Assembly (NCBI GenBank): GCA_002841695.1
Contig: PHAN01000006.1
Location: 1-64,000 of the forward strand
Direction of reading: 5' to 3'
Origin: Elusimicrobia bacterium HGW-Elusimicrobia-1
GTDB lineage: Bacteria; Elusimicrobiota; Endomicrobiia; PHAN01
DNA: 64,000 nt
The notes under the pieces were generated by a model. That model did not search any database. It was not told the origin of the DNA and was given only the letters and a program-made list of their open reading frames with translations. The position numbers were made by a program, and so were the translations under genes. This document shows positions 1 to 9,401 of the stretch, in pieces. The number at the start of each line of letters is the position of its first letter. Positions within the stretch are counted from its first letter, which is position 1.

Positions 1-84
1 CGCTACAAAGCCGATGAGTCCGAACACAAGTATTTATACAAAATAATTGTTACGAAGTTGTTACGAAAAGAAAAAACGTGCAGC

Positions 85-157
85 GTGAAGGGTTAAGGGT
101 CAAGGGTCAAGGGTTAAAGGAAAACTACTCTTCACCCTTCACGATTTACCCTTCACG
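85..157. repeat. GTGAAGGGT-type direct and inverted repeats
   Basis: The stretch holds tandem copies of AAGGGTCA/AAGGGTTA, followed about 40 bases later by two inverted copies (CCCTTCACG at 135-143 and 149-157). The arms can fold into a hairpin just past the stop of the leftward diguanylate cyclase. The last codons of that gene lie inside the inverted copy. It may act as a loose transcription end, but there is no clear U-run. Positions 1-84 show no gene. Confidence 0.55.
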
Positions 158-1962
158 TCCGCTACGACGACCCTGTTTCTTCCTTCCTCTTTGGCGCGAT
201 AAAGAGCCGCGTCGGCCTGCTTTATCAGAGATTCCTTGTCGGCGGGACTTTCTTTGGTGACGGTGGCCGCGCCGATGCTTACCGTAAGATTCAGCCCGCC
301 CGAAAAAGTGTGCCGCTCGACGGTGGCGCGGATTTTTTCGGCGGCGCGCAACGCGCCTTCGGCGGACGCTTCGGGTAAAATAATCGCCATTTCTTCGCCG
401 CCGTAGCGGGCGACCATATCAATTTCGCGCGTCTGATATTTAAGAATTTTCGCCACTTCCTTCAATACCGCGTCGCCCGTCTGATGGCCGTGAGTGTCGT
501 TGACCGATTTAAAGTGGTCTATGTCGACCATAAGAAGCGAGAAGAATCTGGAGTATCTGCGGGCGCGCAGGAACTCCTGTTCGAGCTGTATCTGGAAATA
601 TCTGTGTATGTAAAGACCGGTGAGCCCGTCGGTAATCGCTGAATAATAGAGTCGCGCGTTTTCTATGGCCATAGTGATTTGATAAAAAAGCGTCCTCAGA
701 AAATCGCCGGAGCCCTCGAGTTTGTTGGTGTAGAGCAAAAATCCGCAGAGAGTGTCCTTGAATATCAGAGGGGCGATGTAGCCGCACTCCGCGGCGTCGA
801 GCCATTCTACGGCCTCGGCGGCTTCGGGAATTTTTTTGAGTTCGTCGATGCCGTGCGCGGTGTTGTTGGCGGGCTGTTTTATCCACTCTCTGAAACTTTC
901 CGAGAGGCGCGTGTCGAATCTTTTATGCCCGATGAAAGCGTCGTTCTCCACGAACTTGGGAGGGCGCACTCCCTCGGAAATGGCGATTTCCACGCGGTTT
1001 TCAGAGCTGTCGGTCAAAAGTATGAGTCCGGCGGGCGAAGATGTGAGTTCGAATACCACGTCAAGCGAACTTTTGAGGGCTTTGTCGAGTTCTATCGACG
1101 AGGATAGGGTTTCGGAAACCTTATTAAGTGTGCTGAGTTTTTGGAGTTTGTCGTTTATGTTCTCTCCCATGGAGTTCATAGCGTCGGCCAGAAACTCTAT
1201 CTCGTCGTTGGTTTTAAGACTGATTTTATGGGAATAATCGCCGCCGCCGAGGATCTTTGTTCCGTCTATGAGTTTTTGAATCGGGTTGGTCAGACCCTTT
1301 GAAACCATGCGCGAAAAAAATAACGCCATTATGACTCCGGAAAGAAATATCGCCAGAATTCTCATCTGCAAAGCCCGCTGCTCGGCGACGATGGTCTGCG
1401 CCGTAACGTCGATGCCGACTATGGCGACGGCCTTGCCGCCGGAGTCGTAGACCGGAGCGTACCCCGAAAGAAAAGAGCCCCATTTGTCGGACGTAAGTTT
1501 TTTGTCGGCGGCCGGTCCGTCGAAAGCGGAAAGCATCTCGGGAAAATCCGAGGCGTCGTATTCTTCGCCGGGGGGCGAAACGTCCTCGTCGGGGCTTATT
1601 TTGCCGTCGCCGTTTTCGTCGAGCGGCTCGGAAGCGTCCACGGCGAACTTGTATACGCCCGGACGGTCGCCTCTGACCATCGTATAAATGTAACGCACCC
1701 GTGGAACCTCTTTTTTGAACCGGCGCAGAATGTCTCTTATTCCGAGGTATTCCGGCGAGGCCATATCGCCCGAAGCGTACGCTTTAGTATGCGTGTCGCC
1801 GTCTATCATAAGAGACGCGCTTATGGCAAGTTCCGTAAGATTTCGCCTGAGGTCTTCCGTCTGGGCGTTCATCGAACGCTCGTAGAAAATCGCGCTTACG
1901 TACAAAGAAATCGCGGCGACGAAAACGCTGAATACGACGGATATTTTTTTCTGAATTTTCAT
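139..1962 (-). CDS. membrane sensor diguanylate cyclase (Cache-like, HAMP, GAF, GGDEF)
   Basis: Predicted to make cyclic di-GMP from two GTP in response to an outside signal. The 607-residue protein has a membrane segment at about 8-27, an extracytoplasmic sensor region to about 185, a second membrane segment, a HAMP linker, a GAF-like domain around 290-440 and a C-terminal GGDEF domain. The active-site loop reads RYGGEEM, a functional GG[D/E]EF variant. An RxxD inhibition site (REID) lies five residues before it. The sensor contains a complete EF-hand-type loop, DENGDGKISPDE, at about 115-126. I chose the ATG at 1962 because the 19 residues before it do not look like a membrane-protein start. 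Its target process is not shown by the context. Confidence 0.85.
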   Translation of the reverse strand: MKIQKKISVVFSVFVAAISLYVSAIFYERSMNAQTEDLRRNLTELAISASLMIDGDTHTKAYASGDMASPEYLGIRDILRRFKKEVPRVRYIYTMVRGDRPGVYKFAVDASEPLDENGDGKISPDEDVSPPGEEYDASDFPEMLSAFDGPAADKKLTSDKWGSFLSGYAPVYDSGGKAVAIVGIDVTAQTIVAEQRALQMRILAIFLSGVIMALFFSRMVSKGLTNPIQKLIDGTKILGGGDYSHKISLKTNDEIEFLADAMNSMGENINDKLQKLSTLNKVSETLSSSIELDKALKSSLDVVFELTSSPAGLILLTDSSENRVEIAISEGVRPPKFVENDAFIGHKRFDTRLSESFREWIKQPANNTAHGIDELKKIPEAAEAVEWLDAAECGYIAPLIFKDTLCGFLLYTNKLEGSGDFLRTLFYQITMAIENARLYYSAITDGLTGLYIHRYFQIQLEQEFLRARRYSRFFSLLMVDIDHFKSVNDTHGHQTGDAVLKEVAKILKYQTREIDMVARYGGEEMAIILPEASAEGALRAAEKIRATVERHTFSGGLNLTVSIGAATVTKESPADKESLIKQADAALYRAKEEGRNRVVVADVKGKS

Positions 1963-2040
1963 ATTTGTCTTCGGGCGGCGAATGAGATTCCTCGCTACAC
2001 TCGGAATAAATAAAACCAAATATGTTACTCATATCCGGTT

Positions 2041-2319
2041 TTATTTAATCGAATCGCTGACTTCTTTGAGCGCCTTGGAGATGCTCTTTTGGCCGGACGA
2101 AACTTCTTTTGGCATTATCTTCGACGATATTTTTTCGGCGGACGGCCTGCCCGTCTTAATTTCATTCCATAAATTCCGGAACGCCGACGGAGCCAAGGAC
2201 GACGACAGGGCGTAATAAACGGCCAATGCCGCCAAAAAACGTCCGAAGATTCTTGTCAGGGGATTTTTCTGAAGGTTGGCGAGCATAAAAAGCGCGGCCG
2301 CCAAAAGTAAATTAGTCAT
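2041..2319 (-). CDS. small predicted membrane protein
   Basis: I do not recognise this 92-residue protein. It has a hydrophobic N-terminal half, with one or two membrane segments within residues 1-45, and a charged, lysine- and serine-rich C-terminal half that may be helical. It lies 78 bases upstream of the diguanylate cyclase on the same strand, so the two may be co-transcribed. The coding call rests on an uninterrupted frame filling the gap; no domain supports it. Confidence 0.5.
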   Translation of the reverse strand: MTNLLLAAALFMLANLQKNPLTRIFGRFLAALAVYYALSSSLAPSAFRNLWNEIKTGRPSAEKISSKIMPKEVSSGQKSISKALKEVSDSIK

Positions 2320-2349
2320 AGTTCGATTATATCATAAATTCAGTTGATT

Positions 2350-2494
2350 GAGTCAATTGAAAAATCCCGTTATTTGTCATTCTGAGTCCCTCGCGGTGTC
2401 ATTCTGAGCGAAGCGAAGAATCTCGTATTCCGACGACAAACGGGACCCTTCACTTCGTTCAGGGTGACGTTTTGGACTCTTTTTCAACTGACTC
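2350..2494. repeat. inverted-repeat-bounded element overlapping the uvrA end
   Basis: A 15-base end GAGTCAATTGAAAAA (2350-2364) is matched by an inverted copy with one mismatch (2480-2494). Between them lie GTCATTCTGAG-type sequences (GTCATTCTGAGCGAAGCG) that recur near 21311. The right arm contains the uvrA stop codon and its last codons. No coding capacity is visible. It could fold into a long hairpin in either transcript. Confidence 0.55.
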
Positions 2495-5345
2495 TGATTA
2501 TAAAAGATTTTGATGACGGGGACTTCGATAAAACTTTTTTAAGGTAGACACCCGTATCAGAGGACTGATTTTTTGCGACGGATTCCGGCGTTCCCTCGGC
2601 GACGATTCGTCCGCCGGCGTCGCCGCCCTCCGGCCCAAGGTCAATTATATGGTCGGCGGTTTTGACGACTTCAAGATTATGCTCAATGACCACGACGGTG
2701 TTGCCTTTATCCACGAGAGAATGTAAAACGCCGAGCAGTTTTTCGACGTCGGCGAAGTGAAGACCCGTCGTGGGTTCGTCGAGAATATAGAGCGTCCGGC
2801 CCGTGTCGCGGCGGGACAGTTCCGAGGCAAGTTTGACCCTTTGCGCCTCGCCGCCGGAAAGCGTGGTCGCCGCCTGACCGAGTTTTATGTAACCCAGGCC
2901 CACATCGTTAAGAGTGGACAAAACGCGGGCCACGCGCGGAATATTTTCAAAATACGAGGCGGCCTCTTCGACGGTCATATCCAGCACCTCGGCGATATTT
3001 TTTCCTTTATATCTGATTTCAAGCGTCTCGGGATTAAAGCGCGCGCCGCGGCATTCGTCGCAATGCACATAGACATCGGGCAGAAACTGCATCTGGATTT
3101 TTATGACACCGTCGCCGGAGCAGTTTTCGCATCTTCCGCCGGGGACATTGAAGGAAAAACGTCCCGGCTTGTATCCGCGTTTTTTGGACTCGGGTGTCAT
3201 CGAAAAAAGAGTCCTTATATGGTCGAACGCGCCGGTGTAGGTGACCGGATTGGAGCGGGGAGTCCGGCCTATCGGCGACTGGTCTATGACTATGATTTTA
3301 TCGAAAATTTCCGCGTTCCTGATTTCTTTATGCGCGCCCGGCTCTTCCTTGGCGCCGTGGATTTTTTTCGCCAGTGATTTATACAATATTTCGTGCACAA
3401 GCGTGGACTTGCCGGAGCCGGATACGCCCGTGACGCACACAAAACTTCCGACGGGGATTTTAACGTTGATATTTTTGAGATTGAACTGCCGGGCGCTGAT
3501 TATTTCGATAAATTCTTTCGACTTTCGCCGCCGCGCAGGAAGAGGAATTTCCATTTCGCCGTTGAGATATTTTGCCGTCAGGGAGCGGGGGGATTTAAGA
3601 ATTTCTTCCGGCGAACCTTCGGCCACTATCTCGCCGCCGTGAGCGCCGGCGCCCGGGCCCAAATCGATTACATAGTCGGCGGCGCGGATGGTTTCCTCGT
3701 CGTGTTCAACCACAATCAGGGTATTGCCCAGGTCGCGAAGTTTTTTGAGCGTGACTAAAAGTTTTTCGTTGTCCCGCTGATGAAGCCCTATGCTCGGCTC
3801 GTCGAGAACGTAGAGCACTCCCGTGAGCCGCGAGCCGATTTGAGTGGCCAGCGAAATCCTCTGCGCCTCGCCGCCGGCCAGGGTCTGCGTGGCGCGGTCT
3901 ATCGTGAGGTAGTCCAGCCCCACGTTGGAGAGAAACTCCAGGCGGGAGCGGATTTCTTTAAGCACGTTTTTGGCTATGACCTTCCTTGTCTCCGTAAGCT
4001 CCAGCGCATCGAAGTATCTTTTCATATCGCCGACGGAGAACGCCGAAACCTCGGAAATATTTTTTCCGCCGATGAAAACCGACAAGGCCTCTTTTTTCAG
4101 ACGGCGGCCGCCGCACGACGGGCACACGCGCGTGCGCATATATTTCTTCTGTATCTCTTCTTTTACGAACTCGGATTCGGTTTCGGAGTACCTGCGTTTC
4201 AGGTTGTTCGCGACGCCCTCGAAGGTTCCGTCGCCGTAAAGAAAGATTTTTTTCTGCTCCGGCTTAAGCCGCGCCCACGGCACGTCGACGGGAATGCCGT
4301 TTCGGCGGGATACTTCGTCGAGCATTTCGTTGTAATAGCCCTTCCAGGCGCCAATCCAGCGGTGAGTTCTTGTGGTGATTGGATCCGACCACGGAGTGAT
4401 GACACCATCCTGTATCGAGCGTGAAGTATCGGGTACGACGAGAGATTCGTCGATTTCGGTCTTCTCTCCCAGACCGGTGCATTCCGGACACGCTCCGAAA
4501 GGCGAATTGAAAGAAAACAACCGCGGCTCAATTTCTCCCAATGAAATGCCGCATTCGATGCAGGAATTTTTCCGTGTGTATGTGACCGCGGCAGGCGATT
4601 TCTTCCGCCCCGCGCCTCCGACGGCGGCGTCGTCGGCGGATATTATTTCGACGAGGCCGCCAGATTCTTTGAGAGCCGTTTCCACGGAATCGGCGATTCT
4701 GTCCTTCGACGTCTCCCCGATTACAACCCTGTCGACGGACACGGATATCGAATGTTTGCCGTAGCGCGACAACTTTATTTTTTCATCCAGCGAGAGAAGT
4801 TTGCCGTCGACCATAACGCGGGCATAGCCGGATTTGGCCAGCCGCTTAAAAAGGTCTTCGTACGCGCCGGTCCTTCCGCGCACAAGCGGCGACAGTATGT
4901 GCAGACGCGAGCCGGACGGCTTCAGAGTTATGAGTTTTATTATTTCCGACGACGACGCTTTTGTTATCGGCTTGCCGCAATCAGGGCAGTGCGGCTGTCC
5001 GACGCGCGCAAAAAGCAGCCGCAGATAATCGTAAATCTCCGTAACGGTTCCCACGGTGGAGCGCGGATTGTGCGACGGCGCGCGCTGCTCTATGGCGATG
5101 GCCGGAGACAGACCTTCTATCGTCTCGACGTCCGGCTTTTCCATCAGTTCCAAAAATTGCCGGGCGTAGGCCGACAGAGATTCCACATACCGCCGCTGTC
5201 CCTCGGCGTAAATTGTGTCGAACGCCAGCGACGACTTGCCCGACCCCGACAGACCCGTTATCACGACCATCCTGTTTTTGGGAATTTCAAGATCGAGGTC
5301 TTTAAGATTGTGTTCGCGCGCGCCGCGTATTATTATTTTATCCAT
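2484..5345 (-). CDS. uvrA: excinuclease ABC subunit A
   Basis: DNA-damage recognition ATPase of nucleotide excision repair; it works with UvrB and UvrC in the cytoplasm. At 953 residues it is full length. It carries two ABC ATPase modules, with Walker A motifs [13 protein letters not shown] near the N-terminus and [12 protein letters not shown] in the second half. Both signature motifs are present ([10 protein letters not shown] and [11 protein letters not shown]). Zinc-binding CxxC pairs include CPDCG, CPECTG, CENCSG and CDECRG. The final dozen residues after the usual end ([12 protein letters not shown]) are encoded by an inverted-repeat element, so the natural C-terminus has probably been changed. 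UvrB and UvrC are not in the window. Confidence 0.97.
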   Translation of the reverse strand: MDKIIIRGAREHNLKDLDLEIPKNRMVVITGLSGSGKSSLAFDTIYAEGQRRYVESLSAYARQFLELMEKPDVETIEGLSPAIAIEQRAPSHNPRSTVGTVTEIYDYLRLLFARVGQPHCPDCGKPITKASSSEIIKLITLKPSGSRLHILSPLVRGRTGAYEDLFKRLAKSGYARVMVDGKLLSLDEKIKLSRYGKHSISVSVDRVVIGETSKDRIADSVETALKESGGLVEIISADDAAVGGAGRKKSPAAVTYTRKNSCIECGISLGEIEPRLFSFNSPFGACPECTGLGEKTEIDESLVVPDTSRSIQDGVITPWSDPITTRTHRWIGAWKGYYNEMLDEVSRRNGIPVDVPWARLKPEQKKIFLYGDGTFEGVANNLKRRYSETESEFVKEEIQKKYMRTRVCPSCGGRRLKKEALSVFIGGKNISEVSAFSVGDMKRYFDALELTETRKVIAKNVLKEIRSRLEFLSNVGLDYLTIDRATQTLAGGEAQRISLATQIGSRLTGVLYVLDEPSIGLHQRDNEKLLVTLKKLRDLGNTLIVVEHDEETIRAADYVIDLGPGAGAHGGEIVAEGSPEEILKSPRSLTAKYLNGEMEIPLPARRRKSKEFIEIISARQFNLKNINVKIPVGSFVCVTGVSGSGKSTLVHEILYKSLAKKIHGAKEEPGAHKEIRNAEIFDKIIVIDQSPIGRTPRSNPVTYTGAFDHIRTLFSMTPESKKRGYKPGRFSFNVPGGRCENCSGDGVIKIQMQFLPDVYVHCDECRGARFNPETLEIRYKGKNIAEVLDMTVEEAASYFENIPRVARVLSTLNDVGLGYIKLGQAATTLSGGEAQRVKLASELSRRDTGRTLYILDEPTTGLHFADVEKLLGVLHSLVDKGNTVVVIEHNLEVVKTADHIIDLGPEGGDAGGRIVAEGTPESVAKNQSSDTGVYLKKVLSKSPSSKSFIIRVS

Positions 5346-5357
5346 TGGTATTGCATT

Positions 5358-5472
5358 GTCATTGCGAGGTTATTGTAGGGACAGGTCGCGACCTGCCCCT
5401 ACTTGCGGGAGATTGCCGCGTCGTCCATCAAGTAGGGGCGTATAATTATACGCCCCTACTCCTCGCAATGAC
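5358..5472. repeat. nested palindromic intergenic repeat
   Basis: The element is bounded by GTCATTGCGAGG (5358-5369) and its inverse CCTCGCAATGAC (5461-5472). Inside are two 28-bp palindromes, at 5375-5402 (core GGTCGCGACC) and 5432-5459 (core GCGTATAATTATACGC). The second core gives a TATAAT -10-like hexamer on both strands. Relatives of this element lie at 36021-36204 and 38241-38319. It occupies the region upstream of uvrA. Confidence 0.7.
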
Positions 5473-5492
5473 AGAAAAGCGGAAAGGCAGAT

Positions 5493-5521
5493 TATACAAA
5501 ATGCCGTCCTTTTGGTATAAT
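5493..5521 (+). promoter_or_regulatory. extended -10 promoter toward rimI
   Basis: TGGTATAAT at 5513-5521 is a perfect extended -10. A weak -35 (TATACA, 5493-5498) lies 17 bases upstream. Transcription would begin about 5528, a few bases before the MITE, and read through it into rimI. No experimental support. Confidence 0.45.
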
Positions 5522-5534
5522 TGCCGCCGAACTA

Positions 5535-5774
5535 CTGAGGATTCACTAAATAATGGACACACCGGAGGCGGGGATTTCAAGATGGATGCAAGGCGCGACG
5601 AACGACGGCGTATCCTCTGTGATACGCTGAGGAGGAGCAACGCCGCAGACGCTTGAAAGACGCGCCTCGCCGAAGGCGCCGGCCGTTTTTGGGCTGCGAC
5701 TTCGGCGCTCCTCGCTTCCCGTCTCGCTCCAAAACCGGCTCGGCCGGTGTATTCATTATTTAGTGAACCCTCAG
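5535..5774. mobile_element. 240-bp MITE with 31-bp terminal inverted repeats and TA flanks
   Basis: The left end CTGAGGATTCACTAAATAAT and the right end CTGAGGGTTCACTAAATAAT (read inward) match at 28 of 31 positions. TA dinucleotides lie on both sides (5533-5534 and 5775-5776), as expected for a target duplication of the IS630/Tc1-mariner type. There is no transposase frame inside, so it is a non-autonomous element. The inner arms are also loosely complementary and GC-rich, so the RNA would be strongly folded. The right end sits three bases before the rimI start codon. Confidence 0.75.
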
Positions 5775-5778
5775 TAAT

Positions 5779-6261
5779 ATGACCCTGAAATTCGAAAAAC
5801 TCAAATCTTCCGACGCGGCGGAAATCTATGAGATAGAAAAAATCTCTTTTTCCGAGCCGCATTCGCTGGCCTCGGTGGCCGCCGCGATAATGAATCCCGC
5901 CTGCGAATTCTGGGTTTTGCGGGATGCGCCCGATGATACCGGCGCCGACGGCGCCAAGACGGAAAAAATAGCCGGCTTCATAGAATTCTGGCTTATGTAC
6001 GACGAGGCGCACGTAATCGACATAGCGGTGCGCCCCGAGTACCGAAGGCGGGGACTCGGCAGGCGTCTTATGGATTTTCTCGTCGAAAAATCCGCCGAAG
6101 CCGGAGCAAAAAAAATCTTTCTTGAAGTCCGCCCGTCGAACAGCGGCGCCATATCGCTTTACAAAGAAGCTGGCTTCGTCGACGCGGGCAGGCGCGTAAA
6201 GTATTACAAGGACGAAGACGCTTTGATTATGACCAGAGATGTGGAAGTGGTTAGTGCTTAG
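5779..6261 (+). CDS. rimI: GNAT acetyltransferase, ribosomal-protein-alanine N-acetyltransferase type
   Basis: Predicted to acetylate the N-terminal alanine of ribosomal protein S18 or a similar protein target using acetyl-CoA. The 160-residue protein shows the GNAT core: the beta4 strand followed by the pyrophosphate loop RPEYRRRGLGRRL at about 92-104, then LEVRPSNSGAISLYKEAGF, typical of RimI. The start ATG lies directly behind the MITE end and has no Shine-Dalgarno sequence, so the element has replaced the natural leader. A different GNAT substrate cannot be ruled out because tsaB, a common partner, is absent. Confidence 0.8.
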   Translation: MTLKFEKLKSSDAAEIYEIEKISFSEPHSLASVAAAIMNPACEFWVLRDAPDDTGADGAKTEKIAGFIEFWLMYDEAHVIDIAVRPEYRRRGLGRRLMDFLVEKSAEAGAKKIFLEVRPSNSGAISLYKEAGFVDAGRRVKYYKDEDALIMTRDVEVVSA

Positions 6262-6284
6262 TGGTTAGTGGTTGAAAACTGTCT

Positions 6285-8447
6285 ATGGTAAATTCAATTA
6301 TGTTTGCAAAAAACAATCGCCTGAAGTTTTCAATATTGCCGACGAGGATTCTGCGCGCGGGCGCGTTGATTGCGACCGCGATGTGTTTTTTTGCGGCGCA
6401 AAGCCGCTCAATGCCGCCCCAGCGAAGCGGCGGCGCGGGGACATACCTTGAATATGTGGCCGCCCGCGTTCTCATCGAAGAAGGACATCTGGCGCAGGCA
6501 GCCGCCGCGCTCGAAAAAATCGTGGCCGCCGACCCCGACGCCGCCGCCGCGCACCGCGATTTGGCCGAGACATATCTTAAAATGGGCGAAATTGAAAAGG
6601 CCATGGCATACGCCGACGAAATCGCCCGCAGATACGCGGACAGGGAAACATACAGGTTTCTTGCGACTTTTTATTTTTACGCTTTTTCGCACAGCCGCGC
6701 GGCGTATTATTTTGAAAAACTTCTCGAGGAAGAACCCGACGACGAGGACGCGCTCGCCTTTCTTGCCAATTACTACTCCACGGTAAAACCGGATGAAGCG
6801 ATAAAATATCTCGACCGGCTCGCGGCGCACAATCCGGAGGACGCCTCGGTGTTCGTGCGCCTTGCGGCCGTTTACGAAAAACTTAATCTCTATGAAACCG
6901 CCATAGGCCACTACCGGAAATCCATGGAACTCGACCCCGGACTCAAAGAGGGTCATCTGGCCATTTCAAGAATTTACGAGGTAATGCGGGATACGCGGGC
7001 GGCAATAGGTGAATACGGGGCATATCTGTCGGCCGATCCCGACAACATCGCGGTGCTGTCTTATCTGGGAGCGTTATATTTTGCGACGGGAGACATCGAC
7101 AAAGCAAAAGACACTTTCGAGCGGCTCGTAAGCGTGTCGACGTCGCCGGCAGTCCGCATCTGGCTGGGAGCCGTCGCCGCCGAAAAAGGGGAACTGCTCG
7201 AAGCCGTCAGATATTTTGAAAAAGCGGCGGCGGCGGAACCTTCGGCGCAGGTCTACCAATACATCGCCGAATTGCAAATCCGACGGAAGGACTTCGAGGC
7301 GGCGCAGCTTGCCGCGGAAAAATCCGCGAGGATGTCGCCCGACGACCCCAAAATTCTGATGCTGGCCGCGCTGGTGCGTATGGACCGCCGCGACTACGGG
7401 GGCGCGATAAAATTTTTGAACGAGGCGCTCCGCGTCGCTCCCAATTCGGAAGAGGCCATTTTCTACAAGGCCGTCGCTCTGGACAATACAAAACGGTTCA
7501 AGGCGATGCGCGCGTCGCTGGAGCGGCTGATATCGCTGAATCCGTCGCATCATCAGGCCAAAAATTATCTGGCGTATTCCCTGGCGGCGCGGGGAATGGA
7601 GCTCGATTACGCCCTGAATCTCGCCCTCGACGCTCTCAAAATATCGCCCGACACTCCGGCATACATCGACACCCTGGGCTGGATATACTTCAAAAAGGGA
7701 AGATACGAAGACGCCGAACGCGAACTCGTCCGCGCCGTCGAAATGCAGCGCGACTGGGAAATATACTTTCACGTCGGAGAAGTAAAAGAAAAACTCGGAA
7801 AGGAACGCGAAGCGATATCGGCCTATTGCTTCTCGTTGTATTACGGCGCGCCCGGAGCCGAGGGAAAGGAAACAAAGAAACGTCTGGCGCGCCTCGCGGC
7901 CTCTCACAACGCCGAAACACTTTTTGGCGATTTAATCAGAAATATAATTTCGGAAATTCCGCCGGCGGAAAAAATCGACGCGGGATTTGCGGCGAAATCG
8001 CCCGCGGGAACATTCCGCGGAAAGGCGTCCTTCCGGTCTCCTTCGGCATTCACCCTGGACATAGGCGAGGGTCTTTTCAAAACTTTCATACGTTTGGAGC
8101 GCAATGTCGAATACTTTCCTTTCGCGCCCGCGATTTTTCCGGACGACTCCGCCGAAAATATAATGTCCGTGTTAAGAAGTGTTTTTTCGGGCGGATTTTA
8201 CGAAACCATGACGAACGCCGCCGCGCGAACCAAAGGCGGCGACATGGTAGAAATAGACACGGCCGACGCCAAAATAACCGCCTCCCGCTTTACAGGCGAC
8301 GTGCTGAAACTCGACACGGGACGCTCCGTCTGGAAATTCTCGAATTATGCGGCTGTCAGGGGACACAGAATCCCGTTGAAAATAGAGTTTTTCGACGGTA
8401 GAACCAAAATTTTTGAAGCCGCCATACACAATCCGGAAATCGAATGA
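6285..8447 (+). CDS. exported TPR-repeat protein with C-terminal beta-rich domain
   Basis: The 720-residue protein starts with a basic, hydrophobic stretch that looks like a signal peptide or membrane anchor (about 15-40). About a dozen tetratricopeptide repeats follow, to about residue 520. The last 180 residues have no TPR pattern and look beta-stranded (FRGKASFRSPSAFTLDIGEG and ending with KIEFFDGRTKIFEA). They vaguely recall LolA/LolB-type lipid-carrier folds, with low certainty. The protein probably acts at the periplasmic face or outer membrane as a scaffold. The stop overlaps the ispE start by four bases (ATGA). An alternative start lies at 6300. Confidence 0.75.
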   Translation: MVNSIMFAKNNRLKFSILPTRILRAGALIATAMCFFAAQSRSMPPQRSGGAGTYLEYVAARVLIEEGHLAQAAAALEKIVAADPDAAAAHRDLAETYLKMGEIEKAMAYADEIARRYADRETYRFLATFYFYAFSHSRAAYYFEKLLEEEPDDEDALAFLANYYSTVKPDEAIKYLDRLAAHNPEDASVFVRLAAVYEKLNLYETAIGHYRKSMELDPGLKEGHLAISRIYEVMRDTRAAIGEYGAYLSADPDNIAVLSYLGALYFATGDIDKAKDTFERLVSVSTSPAVRIWLGAVAAEKGELLEAVRYFEKAAAAEPSAQVYQYIAELQIRRKDFEAAQLAAEKSARMSPDDPKILMLAALVRMDRRDYGGAIKFLNEALRVAPNSEEAIFYKAVALDNTKRFKAMRASLERLISLNPSHHQAKNYLAYSLAARGMELDYALNLALDALKISPDTPAYIDTLGWIYFKKGRYEDAERELVRAVEMQRDWEIYFHVGEVKEKLGKEREAISAYCFSLYYGAPGAEGKETKKRLARLAASHNAETLFGDLIRNIISEIPPAEKIDAGFAAKSPAGTFRGKASFRSPSAFTLDIGEGLFKTFIRLERNVEYFPFAPAIFPDDSAENIMSVLRSVFSGGFYETMTNAAARTKGGDMVEIDTADAKITASRFTGDVLKLDTGRSVWKFSNYAAVRGHRIPLKIEFFDGRTKIFEAAIHNPEIE

Positions 8448-9295
8448 ACCGAATAATCCTGAGGGCGCCGGCCAAGATAAACATATTCCTTGAAATAGAA
8501 CGGCGACGTCCCGACGGCTACCACGACATCTCCAGCGTGTTCCGCCTCATAGAACTTTCCGACGAAATTGCCGCCGAAAAAATACCGTCGGGCGTTGAGT
8601 TTTACTGCGACGAGCCGCTTCTGAACACACCCGACAATTTGGCCGCCAAAGCGGCGCGCGCCATAATCGCGGCCGCCGGAATCAAAGGCGGCGCGCGCAT
8701 TAAACTCTCAAAGAAAATCCCGTGGGCATCCGGACTTGGCGGCGCGTCGTCGGACGCGGCGACGGCCATAAAAGCCGTTTTGGCGTTGTACAACGCCCGC
8801 ATGGACAACGCCCGGCTCGTTGAAACAGGCAAAGCGCTCGGCGCCGACGTCCCGTTTTTTTTGAGCGGCGCCCCGACGGCCGCAATAAGCGGAATCGGCG
8901 AGAAAATTATGCCGCTCTCATGGCCCGAAAATTTCTACATCGTCGTCGTAAAGCCGACCTTCGGCATATCCACGAAAGAGGCCTATGCCCGTCTGGTTTT
9001 TCCCTTGACTGACCGACGCCAAATTGATAAAATGACCGCCGCTATTGTTGCGGGCAAGCCGCCGGAAGATATCGCCGCGGAAGCGTTCAACCGCTTCGAG
9101 GGGATTGCATCGGCGGCACATCCCGAAATCCCCGCGATAAAAAATTTCCTTCTGAGTTCCGGAGCGCTTTGCGCTCTTATGAGCGGTTCCGGCTCGGCGG
9201 TGTTCGGAGTTTTCAAAGACAAGGCATCGGCGCGAAAAGCGGTCGAAGCCGCGCCTTCTGAACTCGGACGCGCATATCTGACCGGAACTTTATAA
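8444..9295 (+). CDS. ispE: 4-diphosphocytidyl-2-C-methyl-D-erythritol kinase
   Basis: GHMP kinase of the non-mevalonate (MEP) isoprenoid pathway; it phosphorylates the 2-hydroxyl of CDP-methylerythritol with ATP. The 283-residue length is normal. It starts with RAPAKINIFLEI, has the ATP-binding glycine/serine loop PWASGLGGASSDAATA at about 92-107, and ends with the MSGSGSAVFGVF motif. The start overlaps the TPR gene stop by ATGA, so translation is coupled. The tRNA-Gln gene follows 17 bases downstream. Confidence 0.96.
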   Translation: MNRIILRAPAKINIFLEIERRRPDGYHDISSVFRLIELSDEIAAEKIPSGVEFYCDEPLLNTPDNLAAKAARAIIAAAGIKGGARIKLSKKIPWASGLGGASSDAATAIKAVLALYNARMDNARLVETGKALGADVPFFLSGAPTAAISGIGEKIMPLSWPENFYIVVVKPTFGISTKEAYARLVFPLTDRRQIDKMTAAIVAGKPPEDIAAEAFNRFEGIASAAHPEIPAIKNFLLSSGALCALMSGSGSAVFGVFKDKASARKAVEAAPSELGRAYLTGTL

Positions 9296-9312
9296 AAAAC
9301 TCCGTCCGTCTT

Positions 9313-9383
9313 TCCGGGGTGGTGTAATGGTAGCACAAGGGACTTTGGATCCCTTTGTCGTGGTTCGAATCCACGCCCCGGAG
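9313..9383 (+). tRNA. tRNA-Gln (anticodon TTG)
   Basis: The 71-nt sequence folds as a cloverleaf. The acceptor stem pairs TCCGGGG (9313-9319) with CCCCGGA (9376-9382), with discriminator G. The D arm is GGTGTAATGGTAGC, the anticodon loop CTTTGGA and the T arm GTTCGAATC. The 3' CCA is not encoded, which fits with the separate cca gene at 21.4 kb. A run of seven T follows at once (9384-9390). Confidence 0.96.
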
Positions 9384-9401
9384 TTTTTTTCATAAAAGAT
9401 T

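Noticed and set aside
5535-5774. MITE region as a small coding gene
   Set aside because: Short frames here are interrupted or run through the inverted repeats, and none resembles a transposase.
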